54,984 nucleotides of DNA, taken from contig CAZDDI010000025.1 of assembly GCA_964504195.1 (NCBI GenBank), positions 1-54,984 of the forward strand. The letters run 5' to 3'. The stretch is from CAZDDI01 sp964504195. GTDB taxonomy: Bacteria; Chloroflexota; Anaerolineae; B4-G1; SLSP01. Below are positions 1 through 8,896 of this stretch, piece after piece (the first letter of the stretch is position 1; the number at the start of each line of letters is the position of its first letter). A program made the translations under genes and the position numbers. The notes under the pieces were generated by a model. That model saw nothing but the letters and a program-made list of their open reading frames with translations. It was not told the DNA's origin and did not search any database.

Positions 1-601
1 CGCAAAACTAACCCTGAGTATACCTTAAAACACGCCTATTGACGGCTGTGACAGGACGATTTTTGCGCTACTGCCGTCTAAGACAATGCCGTAGGGCAAC
101 CGGGAGAGGCTTCGACAGGCTCAGCCACCGGGCTTCTCCGGTGCCTGAGCCTGTCGAAGGCCTCTGCGCTCGTCACAGGCCGTACCGCAAAACTAACCCT
201 GAGTATACCTCAAAACACGCCTATTGACGGCTGTGACAGGACGATTTTTGCGCTACTGCTTTTATTCACCTGAAAAGTGCAGTCAAACACAATTTGAGCG
301 AAACCTGTCAGATTTTAACTTAATGATATTGATTTCCAGATAGATGCTAAGTCTAACACAAATTATGGATGGCGCAATTGCGCGTGGTCTTGGGGGTGCT
401 CGTCAAAGTTTTGCTTGTGCATCGGGAGTTATGTTTTTATGAACTTCCTGTGTTTGGGTGTCAGGGCCTGGGTGAGTATAAGCTGGGAAGGACAGCGCTC
501 GCTTTCCTCGGCGGGCCACATCGTAAGCGCCGCTATCAGTCAAGTTATCCAAGGGCCGGTGTTGCGCAAGCCTGTGAAAGCTGTTTTTTATGCCACCGAA
601 T
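1..601. repeat. Gene-free region with direct repeats around a hairpin
   Basis: No coding region here is convincing. Bases 1-74 recur at 186-259 with one visible mismatch (T/C near base 27), and the first copy is cut by the window edge. Between them lies a long inverted repeat at 105-165, with arms AGAGGCTTCGACAGGCTCAG and its near complement (one-base bulge) around an inner CACCGG/CCGGTG pair. The core CTTCGACAGGCTCAG belongs to a REP-like family found elsewhere in the window. Bases 260-601 show nothing I can name. Confidence 0.75.
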
Positions 602-2989
602 CTAAAATCCCGTTTGGTAGATACTGACCCCGGCATTCTGATAGACCAATGGGTATAATTGCTCGAACACTTCCAGAGTCTCTGGCGGGTAGGTCTGTTG
701 CTCTATCGGCCCAACATAGATATAGGCAATGCTGTAACGCGCGACAATTTCCTGGACCTGGTACGTGTCACCAGAAGCGTAGAGTTGCGTCAAAGCCAGT
801 TCCCGTTGGGCTTGTTCCTCGTAGTTGCCGCGCCATTGCATCTCATGCCCCGCCCAGCCTAGCACCGTGGGTAGTCCCGTGAACGCTGAAATGCGTCCCT
901 GGTACACATAAGCGCGGTGGTTGTCACCAGGCGCTTCTGCGATGACCGGAGCTCCTTCTACATAGGCATTGAGCCACTGGATGGCTTCCCAGTCGGCGGG
1001 ATGTTGCTGGCGCACCCAATCTGCGCCGTCCAGTGTCCAGGGAATGCCGTGCTCCAACGCGCGTTGGCGCGCAGCGAGTGGTGTGTAGACCAACCCTGCG
1101 AGGATGGCGAGAATAGCCGCACTATACCCTACCCGGCGTGCAGTTCCGGCAGCTCGCCGCGACAACGCCTCGGTGGTCGTAGCTAGCCACCACGCCCCCG
1201 CCAAACTCCACAGCACCCACGCCTGGAAGTAGAACTTGAAGACCGTGTTCATCCGTGTCATAAAAACATCCTTGAGGAACACAAATTCCGGAGCCAGGGT
1301 GAGCAAACATCCTAACAGTGTCAGCAGCAGGGCGAAGGTGTGTGGGGGGCGTAGCTTATGTTCGCCTTCGATAAAAGCCAGCACTACGCCCATCACGCCC
1401 AGCAGCAACAGCAGTGCCGTCCAAGGGGAGCTCAGGCGGGTGAACAACGCTTGCTGGAACTGCTCTGGAGCGATGCCGAGAATTGCTTCGCCCTCTAAAA
1501 CCGCGCGCACCCAGGGGTAGCCGGCCACCAGTCCCATCAGCAGGGCCAGCGCCAGCAGAGACAGCAATACACCGATGCTCCAGCTCACCAGCTTGTACGC
1601 ATCCAGGCGCACCCGCCGTGCTGCACCGATGATCAGCGCAGCGACCGGCAGCAGCAATGGGATGAACATCACCACAAATTGCACCGGGCGGGTGGCATTG
1701 AAGAGGTTGGGGAGGATGCCGCCAGCCTGTGAGCGCAATCCTATCCAGAACGGTAAGTAGTAGATGATGCTCAGCACGCCCAGCAGCCCGCCTTCGGGGA
1801 TGGCGGCCCAGAGCCGGTCGAAGAGCTCCGGCGCGTCGGGGGCGCGCCCGCGTCCCAGGATCAGCGCGCCCATCAATAGCGCCCAATAGATGGGCAAGTC
1901 CCAGGTGTTGAGGAACCCCAATGATCCCAACAGCAAGGCGCACCCGGCTAAGGGGATCACGCGCGCGCTCCAATACCGCCATGGATCGGGGTCACGCTCG
2001 AAGGTGTGCGCATCGTGATAGAGGTGCAGGGCCAACGCCACCAGCAGCAGTGCAAACGGCAAAACGAGCAGGTGGGGGTGCATGTCGCCGAGGATGAAGC
2101 TGAAGGCGGGGAACTCATCAATGAGCTCTTGCGATACGCCGCCGGGCGTGTAATCGTGCAGGGTGCGCGATGCGCGCCACCACCAGAAGAAGCGCGAGGG
2201 CAACCAGGAGAAGGGCGGTTGGGGTGGGGCGTTGAGGCCGCGAATGTCCAGCCACGTCCAAAAGGCCGGTGGGAACAAGCCGCGCGAGTAGAGCACTTCC
2301 AGCAGCCCCATGCCGTTTCCGGTCAACAGGAGCAGCAACGGGCCGAAGAGGGCGCGCACCGGGCCGCGCCCATCGAGCATATCATACAGCACGCCATAGG
2401 CGCTCACTGCCGTTAGCGCAAACCAGGAGGCGATCCCCAGGTTGAAGGCGCTGGAGGCGGGGACGCTTGCTAAGCGCGTAATCATGCCCATGAGGTGGTA
2501 GCCCAAATAGTAGTAGGAGATGGCGTAGCCGGAGAGCCAGGGATCGTGGGGGGGCATTCCGGGCGCGCGCAGCACGGCATTGAGAAAGGCGATTTCCATG
2601 AATTTCTCACCGCCGGCGGTTTCGATCTGCGGTTGCGCGGCGCGGACAATCACCCACAGGAGGAAGGCCGCAGCAAAGAGCAGCTCGGTGGTGATGACGA
2701 ACTCGTGGTGCGCGGCCCACCAGGCGCGGAGCTCGGCCCAGCGCCCGCGCAGCATCCACAGGCCCATGCCGCAGATGAGTACTGCTGCCATGAGCGCGCC
2801 ACTGGCGGTGTTGCTCCACAGGTGGATGATGCTGCCCCACCAGAAGAGCACGCCGGTCAATAGCAGCCCGAGGGCCTTGGCGACGGCGTACCCCCGCGAA
2901 GGCAACCGATGCAGCCAGGCCAACGCCAGCGGCAATCCCGCCAGTGCGAAGAGTTGTACAATCAGATACCAGGAAAGAATGTTGAGCAT
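602..2989 (-). CDS. DUF2298 (Chlor_Arch_YYY) polytopic membrane protein
   Basis: A 795-residue protein with many hydrophobic segments from the N-terminus to about residue 650, followed by a soluble C-terminal part of about 150 residues. The tyrosine-rich segment YYYLGYHLMG and the NTWDLP motif match the DUF2298/Chlor_Arch_YYY family, known mainly from Chloroflexota and archaea. The overall look, with acidic loops and a C-terminal WLN(A/R)YVEGAPVIAEA-like part, resembles GT-C type membrane glycosyltransferases, so a lipid-linked sugar transfer role is possible but unproven. Length is normal for the family. The start at 2989 has only a weak purine-rich AAGAG upstream. It is the last gene of a minus-strand run. 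Family assignment is firm; function is unknown. Confidence 0.85.
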   Translation of the reverse strand: MLNILSWYLIVQLFALAGLPLALAWLHRLPSRGYAVAKALGLLLTGVLFWWGSIIHLWSNTASGALMAAVLICGMGLWMLRGRWAELRAWWAAHHEFVITTELLFAAAFLLWVIVRAAQPQIETAGGEKFMEIAFLNAVLRAPGMPPHDPWLSGYAISYYYLGYHLMGMITRLASVPASSAFNLGIASWFALTAVSAYGVLYDMLDGRGPVRALFGPLLLLLTGNGMGLLEVLYSRGLFPPAFWTWLDIRGLNAPPQPPFSWLPSRFFWWWRASRTLHDYTPGGVSQELIDEFPAFSFILGDMHPHLLVLPFALLLVALALHLYHDAHTFERDPDPWRYWSARVIPLAGCALLLGSLGFLNTWDLPIYWALLMGALILGRGRAPDAPELFDRLWAAIPEGGLLGVLSIIYYLPFWIGLRSQAGGILPNLFNATRPVQFVVMFIPLLLPVAALIIGAARRVRLDAYKLVSWSIGVLLSLLALALLMGLVAGYPWVRAVLEGEAILGIAPEQFQQALFTRLSSPWTALLLLLGVMGVVLAFIEGEHKLRPPHTFALLLTLLGCLLTLAPEFVFLKDVFMTRMNTVFKFYFQAWVLWSLAGAWWLATTTEALSRRAAGTARRVGYSAAILAILAGLVYTPLAARQRALEHGIPWTLDGADWVRQQHPADWEAIQWLNAYVEGAPVIAEAPGDNHRAYVYQGRISAFTGLPTVLGWAGHEMQWRGNYEEQAQRELALTQLYASGDTYQVQEIVARYSIAYIYVGPIEQQTYPPETLEVFEQLYPLVYQNAGVSIYQTGF

Positions 2990-3018
2990 GATTTACTCTT
3001 GTAAAAAATCTCCTTAAT

Positions 3019-3086
3019 CACGAAGGACACAAAGAACACAAAGTTAAAAACCTCTCATAAAATCTTGGTGTCCTTGGTGGTTTTTA
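3019..3086. repeat. Microrepeat inverted repeat
   Basis: Short near-repeats of the form CACGAAGGACACAAAG-AACACAAAG are followed about 20 bases later by the imperfect complement CTTGGTGTCCTTGGTGG. The same architecture with other sequences occurs at several intergenic sites in this window. No function is apparent; it separates the ComEA-like gene from the DUF2298 gene. Confidence 0.55.
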
Positions 3087-3108
3087 ATAGGGGAAAATCT
3101 AAATTCAG

Positions 3109-3792
3109 TTATGGGACTAGCGTCACATGCGGACGTAGTTGCTCCAACGTGGCCGGGCCGATGCCGGCGATGTTGAGCAGGTCTTCGACTGTTTGGAACG
3201 GGCCATGCACCTCGCGGTAGTCCAGGATGCGTTGCGCCATCGCCGGGCCGATGCGCGGCAACAGCTCCAGTTCAGCGGTAGTGGCGGTGTTGATGTTGAT
3301 GAGCGTCCCGCTGGTTTCGCTTGCGGTGGTTTGTGGTTTAGGGGTGGCGATGGGCGCAGGCGTCGCGCGCGAGGGCACGTTGATTTGCTGGTGATTGACC
3401 AACGGCGCGGCGAGGTTGATGTCGTTGAGGTTGGCATCGGGGGCCGGGCCGCCCGCTGCGGTAAGCGCATCCGCCACCAGACTGCCGGCGGTCAGCGTGA
3501 GCACCTGCGGAGCCGCGACTGCCCCGCTCACATAGACCCGGAGCGGCGTGGGAATGGCGGTGGGCGCAGTGGCCGCAACCGGCGTACACGCCTGTCCCCA
3601 GCCGGAGGGTAGCGCGAGCACCGGCGTCGGTTCGGGTAGGTTTTGGAAGCCCCAGCGGCCAATGATTCCGCCTACCGTCAGGCTCGCTATCGCCACCAAT
3701 AATAGCCAGCGATGCGCCGCTATCCGCGCCGCGCGCCGGATGGCTTCAGGCGATAGTTGCTCATCCGCATCCAGCCAGGGGGCTGATTTCAT
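3109..3792 (-). CDS. comEA: ComEA-like helix-hairpin-helix DNA-binding protein with SLBB domain
   Basis: 227 residues. There is a cytoplasmic N-terminus, one membrane segment at about residues 30-48 (WLLLVAIASL...), an SLBB-type domain at about 82-142 (LRVYVSGAV...NVPS), a proline/threonine-rich linker, and two helix-hairpin-helix motifs at the C-terminus (LLPRIGPAMAQRILDYR and LLNIAGIGPATLEQL). This is the standard ComEA layout. In competent bacteria ComEA is the membrane-anchored receptor that binds incoming double-stranded DNA. No comEC or comF is visible beside it, so natural transformation is only a possibility. Start 3792 lies 23 bases after the GTPase gene, suggesting one transcript. 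No clear Shine-Dalgarno. Confidence 0.87.
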   Translation of the reverse strand: MKSAPWLDADEQLSPEAIRRAARIAAHRWLLLVAIASLTVGGIIGRWGFQNLPEPTPVLALPSGWGQACTPVAATAPTAIPTPLRVYVSGAVAAPQVLTLTAGSLVADALTAAGGPAPDANLNDINLAAPLVNHQQINVPSRATPAPIATPKPQTTASETSGTLININTATTAELELLPRIGPAMAQRILDYREVHGPFQTVEDLLNIAGIGPATLEQLRPHVTLVP

Positions 3793-3815
3793 GTTATGCC
3801 ACGTCCGTTTTTGTC

Positions 3816-4907
3816 CTATGCGCTTTCGTCAGTGGGTGCAGTGTCAGAAGCCGCCAGTGGTATTTCGATGGGCAACTCCGGCGGTTGACGATTAAGAATG
3901 CCCCGCGCGGCGCGTTTGCGCAAGCCTTGATAAAGTGCGCGCAAGTCAGGCGCGGGGATATTCGCGCCAGCTTCGAAGTAGCGGCGGGCCGCTTCGCCGA
4001 TAGCCCAGGTGCCCGCTAATGCCATTCCCGCCGAGACAATCCAACCAGGGCCGGGGAAGAATTTCGCCAGCTGTCCGGCTAGATAGCGGGTGAGCAGACC
4101 GCCCGCAATCGTCGTGATGAGCTCGCGCGCGTGGGTGACGCTCATGGGCTGCCCATACGCCGCCGCAATGCGCAACACCAGCCGGGTCTGCATCGCCAGA
4201 AGCAGCGGGATGTCCAGGAAGGGGATAGGTTGCAGTGCGATGACGGCATTGGTGGTGGCTGCCTGCCGGATAAGCCGCGTGACGAGTTGCTTGCGCACGC
4301 CCGGCAAACCGCGCGCCATCGCTACGGCGATGCCCGGTTCCACTTGGAGGATGGTAGGCAGAAGCTTGTCAGAAATGCCCATGCCGGTGCGGGCAGAGAT
4401 GGGGAGCGGGCGTACGCCCAGCACTGCCTCGGCGTTTTCCAGCACCCAGGGCAGGTCTTTTTTGATCAAATCGGCCTTGTTGAGCGCGACGATGACCGGG
4501 TGGCCCAGCGCGCGCAGCGTTTGGAGCAGGTCGTGATCGCTCTGGCGCACCCCGGCGGCGGCATCCAGCACCAGCAGGACGAGGTCGGCAGCGGCGGCGG
4601 CTTCTTTGGCGACTGTGGCACGATCCACGCCCCATACCTCGCCGAAGCCGGGCGTATCCACCAGCAGGAACGGCCCTAGTGGGTGTTCTACCACGTTTTG
4701 CGTGGTGCCCGGCACGGCGCTGGCGGCGGAGAGATTGCGCCCGTGCAGCCGGTTGAAGAGCGTGGATTTGCCGCTGTTGACCGGGCCAACAATCGCCAGC
4801 TGCAAGTGGGCTTCTAAGTCCACTTCGCGGCTGAGCGCGCGCCAATTGAAGGCGCGCAAAACGGTGTTCAGGTCTTTCACTTGGGTAGGGAATAGTAATT
4901 CGCTCAT
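3816..4907 (-). CDS. Era/Der-like GTPase with C-terminal DUF697
   Basis: 363 residues. A G domain at about 35-190 carries G1 GPVNSGKST (41-49), G3 DTPG (84-87), G4 NKAD (143-146) and G5 SAR. The C-terminal half (about 200-325) has hydrophobic helices typical of DUF697, including a run of LPGVRKQLVTRLIRQA type and a glycine/alanine-rich amphipathic region. DUF697 GTPases associate with membranes, and their cellular role is poorly defined. The final 30 residues are acidic and proline-rich. It precedes the comEA-like gene on the same strand. All nucleotide-binding motifs are intact, so it is expected to be active. Not Era itself, because the KH domain is missing. Confidence 0.87.
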   Translation of the reverse strand: MSELLFPTQVKDLNTVLRAFNWRALSREVDLEAHLQLAIVGPVNSGKSTLFNRLHGRNLSAASAVPGTTQNVVEHPLGPFLLVDTPGFGEVWGVDRATVAKEAAAAADLVLLVLDAAAGVRQSDHDLLQTLRALGHPVIVALNKADLIKKDLPWVLENAEAVLGVRPLPISARTGMGISDKLLPTILQVEPGIAVAMARGLPGVRKQLVTRLIRQAATTNAVIALQPIPFLDIPLLLAMQTRLVLRIAAAYGQPMSVTHARELITTIAGGLLTRYLAGQLAKFFPGPGWIVSAGMALAGTWAIGEAARRYFEAGANIPAPDLRALYQGLRKRAARGILNRQPPELPIEIPLAASDTAPTDESA

Positions 4908-4943
4908 AGCTGTAAGTTTAGCATGAATACACTACAAAGCAAT

Positions 4944-5837
4944 TTATGCAATCATCAGGCCGATTGCTAGCAATATCGGGGTGGCGAGCGTGATAATGAC
5001 ATTCACGCCCAACGAGGGAACCAAGGCGGGGATATTTTCTGCATTGCGCCGTGCGCCCTGGTAACTTCGCCAGGCCAATATTATCGTCAACAACGCCAGC
5101 AGCGTGGTCGGGGGGAGCAAGCGCAATACAATACCTCCGATGATCGATACATAGGTCAAAGCCAACAACAGGCCATACAGCTTACTGCTGGCTTGCCGCC
5201 CAATAGTAATCGGGAAATGGCGGCGTCCCACACGTTGGTCGGCTTCTACATCCGGGAATTGGTTGAGTAGCAATAAATTGCTGACCAAAAATGTGGGCAC
5301 CAGCGCAGCGACGAAGGCCGTCCAACTGTAGCTACCGGTCAAAGCGAAGTGTGTGCCCATAACGGTAAAAACGCCGAAGCCCAACCCTGGAGCGATCAGG
5401 CAGAGAAGCGGATGGTTGACCCACCAGATCGTATAGGTGACAACCAGAATCAGCCCCATCACGCCGATGGGCAACAAAAGCCAGCCCCGCACCCACACAA
5501 AATAGAGGCCAATCAAAGCTGTGATAGTACAGGCCGTGCAGGCAAGCAATAACGCGACGCTTGCTAACTGGGGGCTGGCCTGCAATGTACCACTCCCGCC
5601 GCTGAAAGGGGTGCGCTGGGTTTGTTGATCCAAGCCGCTTTTGAAGTCGAAATACTCATTGAAGACATTGACAGTAATATGCGCTGCCAATGCGCCGATG
5701 AGGATCAACGCTACCTGTAGCCAATTCAACGCGCGCATTTGCCAATACGCTGCGCCCACGCCCACTGCTACACAAGCGGGTGTGAGGATCAAAAAAGGGG
5801 TGCGCATCAGCGCGAGTAAAGATTTAAGGAAGTTCAT
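4944..5837 (-). CDS. menA: UbiA-family prenyltransferase, MenA-like
   Basis: 297 residues when started at 5837, where CAAAGGAG sits at proper distance upstream. A longer frame to 5966 exists but its extra residues look non-coding. The protein has about eight membrane segments and both aspartate-rich motifs: N60-E-Y-F-D64...D70 in the first loop and FPDVEAD (196-200) in the second. These bind magnesium and the prenyl diphosphate. The FNEYFDF...GLD form resembles 1,4-dihydroxy-2-naphthoate polyprenyltransferase, the membrane step of menaquinone synthesis. No other men genes are adjacent, so the substrate remains inferred. Confidence 0.8.
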   Translation of the reverse strand: MNFLKSLLALMRTPFLILTPACVAVGVGAAYWQMRALNWLQVALILIGALAAHITVNVFNEYFDFKSGLDQQTQRTPFSGGSGTLQASPQLASVALLLACTACTITALIGLYFVWVRGWLLLPIGVMGLILVVTYTIWWVNHPLLCLIAPGLGFGVFTVMGTHFALTGSYSWTAFVAALVPTFLVSNLLLLNQFPDVEADQRVGRRHFPITIGRQASSKLYGLLLALTYVSIIGGIVLRLLPPTTLLALLTIILAWRSYQGARRNAENIPALVPSLGVNVIITLATPILLAIGLMIA

Positions 5838-6167
5838 GCAATCTCCTTTGAAAATAGCGAATGGCGAATAGCAAATACTTATTTTAGCGTGGCTCTGGCA
5901 TTCCGCGCTGAGCACACTGGCTCTGCGGGGAACGTTAGTTTCCCGCATTTTATATAGCATCAGCAAATGAAAAATTCTGACTTTATTAACCTTTGCGAAG
6001 GTTGCGCTAGGCCGTACCTGGCATGGCTGTGCGCCTGCTGCTGTATCTGAGAGACCTGCCCTTATCGAACCTTCGCAAGGGGGGGTATGAAAAATTTTTA
6101 TCTACTGAGCTACACGGATTTGACTGTCCGTTGAACCAACAGGGGCCGTTGGTTGTGGACTTTTCCC
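5838..6167. repeat. Intergenic region with AACCTT-GCG-AAGGTT hairpins
   Basis: No gene supported. Near the UbiA start are short near-repeats GCGAATGGCGAATAGCAAAT (5852-5871). A perfect 6-bp-arm palindrome AACCTTTGCGAAGGTT is at 5988-6003, and a related AACCTTCGCAAGG at 6068-6080. The same core forms a 15-bp hairpin at 21341-21374. These look like copies of one dispersed palindromic element. Confidence 0.6.
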
Positions 6168-7355
6168 TCACGGCGCGAGGAGGCGGGCGGCGAGGGCGGC
6201 GTAGGCCGAAGCCGCCGTGTAGACTTGTTCCAGCGGCACATATTCATCGCATGAATGCACGACGTTGGGGTCACCCGGGCCAAAGCCGACGGTGGGCACT
6301 TGCGCCACGCCGGCGGTGTAGGCACCCTCGGTGGCGAAGTCCCACTTGTCGAGCAGTGGGCGCGCGCCAGACTCGCGGGCCGCGTGGAGCATGGCCTGCA
6401 CCAGCGGATGTCGCTCGCCCAGCGCCCAGGGCGGTGAGGCGCGGCGAGCCGTGTAGACCCGGCCCGTGTGCGTGTGTACCTGCTCCTCGATGACATGCAG
6501 TTCGGCGTGGACACCTTCGCGGGCGATGACGCGCTGCACTTCTGCCAACGCCAATGACTCTGTTTCACTTACGGTCAAGCGGCGGTCAATAATCAGATCG
6601 CACCCATCGGGGATAGCATTGCGGCTGACGGCGTGCGAGCGGATGTCGGTCACCGCCAGGACGCCCGGCCCTAGGAAGGGGTCTTGGGCCAGCTGCTCGG
6701 CTAGCAGCTCCAGGCCGAACACCAGTCGCGCTGCGGTGTAGATAGCGTTATCGCCCAGCTCCGGCGTCGCCGAGTGCGCTGAACGGCCCTTGACCGAAAG
6801 CAGCATTTCCAGATGTCCGCGTTGGGCACGCACGACGTGCAGGTTAGAGGGTTCGGCAATCAGCACCCAATCGGGTTTGAGGCCGTCTTCTTCAAAGAGG
6901 ATACGGGTGCCCGTGCCTTCAGCGGGTTCTTCCAGGCCTACGCAAGCAATGACTACACGCCCGTTGAGGGGAATGTCCCGCCGGAGCAATAAAGCCGCGC
7001 CGTGTAGCATGGCCGTCAGGCCGCCTTTCATATCGGCAGTGCCGAGGCCGTAGATGCGTCCTTGGCGCTCGCTGGCCGCATAAGGATCGCACGTCCAATC
7101 TTGTGGGCTGGCAACTGCAACGGTATCTATATGCCCGTTGAGCATCAGCGTTGGCCCTTCTGCTGCGCCGAGTTGCCCAATGACATTGCCGGCCTCATCC
7201 ATCCAGACCTGGGGGAAACCCAAGCTGCGCATCTCTTGCAGCAGTAGCGCGGCTACCGCGCCTTCAGCGCCAGGCAGTCCAGGCGTTTGTACCAATTTGA
7301 CTAGAAAATCGCGTGCGGCTTGTTGCTCAGCGGACGTAAGCATCCATTTGTTCAT
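6168..7355 (-). CDS. M20 family metallopeptidase/deacylase (ArgE/DapE/YgeY-like)
   Basis: 395 residues. Start chosen at 7355 (MNKWMLT), because the upstream ATG at 7367 falls inside the GAGGT ribosome site that serves it. Metal-binding motifs of clan MH are present: GHIDTV, the GLGTADMKGG loop with the bridging aspartate, and GLEEPAEGTGT with the catalytic glutamates. A dimerisation domain follows (about 180-290), starting near RGHLEMLLSVKGRSAHSA. The C-terminal KWDFATEGAYTAG...PTVGFGPGD resembles the YgeY/ArgE-type group. A cytosolic zinc-dependent amidohydrolase is expected; the substrate cannot be read from sequence. It sits alone between two repeat-rich gaps. Confidence 0.87.
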   Translation of the reverse strand: MNKWMLTSAEQQAARDFLVKLVQTPGLPGAEGAVAALLLQEMRSLGFPQVWMDEAGNVIGQLGAAEGPTLMLNGHIDTVAVASPQDWTCDPYAASERQGRIYGLGTADMKGGLTAMLHGAALLLRRDIPLNGRVVIACVGLEEPAEGTGTRILFEEDGLKPDWVLIAEPSNLHVVRAQRGHLEMLLSVKGRSAHSATPELGDNAIYTAARLVFGLELLAEQLAQDPFLGPGVLAVTDIRSHAVSRNAIPDGCDLIIDRRLTVSETESLALAEVQRVIAREGVHAELHVIEEQVHTHTGRVYTARRASPPWALGERHPLVQAMLHAARESGARPLLDKWDFATEGAYTAGVAQVPTVGFGPGDPNVVHSCDEYVPLEQVYTAASAYAALAARLLAP

Positions 7356-7370
7356 ATTAGACCTCATTCC

Positions 7371-7450
7371 GTAGTTGGAAAACAGTAGTCGGGAAACAGT
7401 AGTTGGAAAATGGCAGCTCGTGAAACGTGAAAAATTCTCTGGTCACGCAT
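7371..7450. repeat. Three 14-bp tandem repeats plus GTGAAACGTGA inverted repeat
   Basis: Three near-identical 14-mers beginning GTAGTTGGAAAACA lie at 7371-7384, 7385-7398 and 7399-7412. An imperfect inverted repeat follows (CGTGAAACGTGA ... TCACGCATCACGTT). They fill the gap between the peptidase and the sugar-transferase gene. Too few and too short for CRISPR. Confidence 0.65.
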
Positions 7451-7455
7451 CACGT

Positions 7456-8877
7456 TCAATACGCCCCATCGCCCAGCAGCACTTTAGGGATGGTGCGTAG
7501 CATAATCATTAGGTCGAGCCAGGGCGACCAGTGCTCGATGTAGTACAAATCAAGCAGAACCATCTCGTCAAAGGTAAGTTCGCTGCGGCCACTGACTTGC
7601 CACAGCCCCGTCATGCCTGGGGGGACAGCCAGGCGTTGCAGGTGCCAGGGTTGATACTGTTCGACTTCCTCCTGCACCGGTGGGCGTGGCCCTACCAGGC
7701 TCATCTCCCCACGCAGGACGTTGAGCAATTGGGGTAGCTCATCCAGACTGGTGCGCCGCAACAATGTACCCACGCGCGTCAGCCGAGGATCATCGCGCAT
7801 CTTGAAGAGCGGGCCGTCGGCCTCGTTGTACTCGCGTAACTCTTCCAATTCTGCTTCTGCGCCTTCGCGCATGGAGCGGAACTTGTACATCATAAAAAGC
7901 TGCTTGTCTTTACCCACGCGCTGTTGGCGAAAGAGTATCGGGCCGGGGCTATCCAGTCGGATTGCCAGGGCGATGAGTCCCAGGAGCGGCGCGCCCAGCG
8001 TCAGCCCTAACAGCGCGCCACAAGTATCTACGATGCGTTTGAACAGTAACGCCGTCGCGCCGAAGGTGATTTCGTTGATACTGATGAGCGGCAACCCGCC
8101 CAAGTCGCCCACGTCCACTCGGCTCAGGCTGAGCTGGAAGATGTCCGGTACGATGCGCGCCTGTACATTGCGCCGGTCGCACTCGCGCAGTACGGTGAGG
8201 ATGCGCCGGTGGTACGTCCATGGCAGGGTCACAATCACTTCATCAATATCTTCTGTGTTGATGACGTTGACCAGGTTGTCAATCGCCCCTAAGCCTTTGA
8301 AACGCCCGATTTCGCTCTCGCCTTTTTCGGGATTATCATCTACATAACCTATTACCCTGTAACCCAGGTCAGGGCGTGCCACGAGTGTGCGCATAACCCG
8401 TCGGCCTACTTCGCCTGCACCGACTATCAGGAGCCGCTTGAGACCTTTGCCGCTGCGGCGTTGGTGCGCCAGCAAATACATGACGGCGGCGCGGGCCAGT
8501 GCGAGGAATATCCACATTCCAATCCCCGCTTCCAGCAACAGCAAGCGTGAATAGAGCAGGGGGCGGAAGAAAAATGCGATAGCGAGTACCATTACCAGCG
8601 TCTTAGCTCCGGCATTGCTGATGCGATAGACATGATCTACCCAGGAACGCCCACGCCAGCTGTGGTAGCTGCCGTCAAGAAATAAAAATCCCGGAATGAG
8701 TAGGGCAAACAATGCTGTGAGTGGTAAGTAATCCGTGAAATCGGCTTCGTACAACACATCTCGGAACCATTGCAAGCGATAGCGCGACCAATATGCTAAT
8801 GCCATTACCAACACGATGAGCGCTATATCTAGACAAATCACCCAGAGTGGGGCGCGTTCGCTGCGTTTAAGGTTCAT
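7456..8877 (-). CDS. Polyprenyl-phosphate sugar-1-phosphate transferase (exopolysaccharide initiator)
   Basis: 473 residues from ATG 8877. A longer frame to 8970 would run into the upstream glycosyltransferase gene and is rejected. Four to five N-terminal membrane helices (about 10-135) are followed by a CoA-binding-like/Rossmann domain (LLIVGAGEVGRRVMRTL, about 147-160), another membrane segment near 295, and the bacterial sugar transferase domain with RRTSLDELPQLLNVLRGEMSLVGPRP-type motifs (split here as RRTSLDELPQ, then MSLVGPRPP). This family loads the first sugar phosphate onto undecaprenyl phosphate at the inner face of the membrane. It starts 19 bases after the glycosyltransferase stop, so the two are one operon. 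Confidence 0.92.
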   Translation of the reverse strand: MNLKRSERAPLWVICLDIALIVLVMALAYWSRYRLQWFRDVLYEADFTDYLPLTALFALLIPGFLFLDGSYHSWRGRSWVDHVYRISNAGAKTLVMVLAIAFFFRPLLYSRLLLLEAGIGMWIFLALARAAVMYLLAHQRRSGKGLKRLLIVGAGEVGRRVMRTLVARPDLGYRVIGYVDDNPEKGESEIGRFKGLGAIDNLVNVINTEDIDEVIVTLPWTYHRRILTVLRECDRRNVQARIVPDIFQLSLSRVDVGDLGGLPLISINEITFGATALLFKRIVDTCGALLGLTLGAPLLGLIALAIRLDSPGPILFRQQRVGKDKQLFMMYKFRSMREGAEAELEELREYNEADGPLFKMRDDPRLTRVGTLLRRTSLDELPQLLNVLRGEMSLVGPRPPVQEEVEQYQPWHLQRLAVPPGMTGLWQVSGRSELTFDEMVLLDLYYIEHWSPWLDLMIMLRTIPKVLLGDGAY

Positions 8878-8896
8878 CCTGTTTCGATTTCCTGCT

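Noticed and set aside
7371..7412. Possible CRISPR from three 14-bp repeats
   Set aside because: Units are contiguous without spacers and too short; no cas genes in the window.
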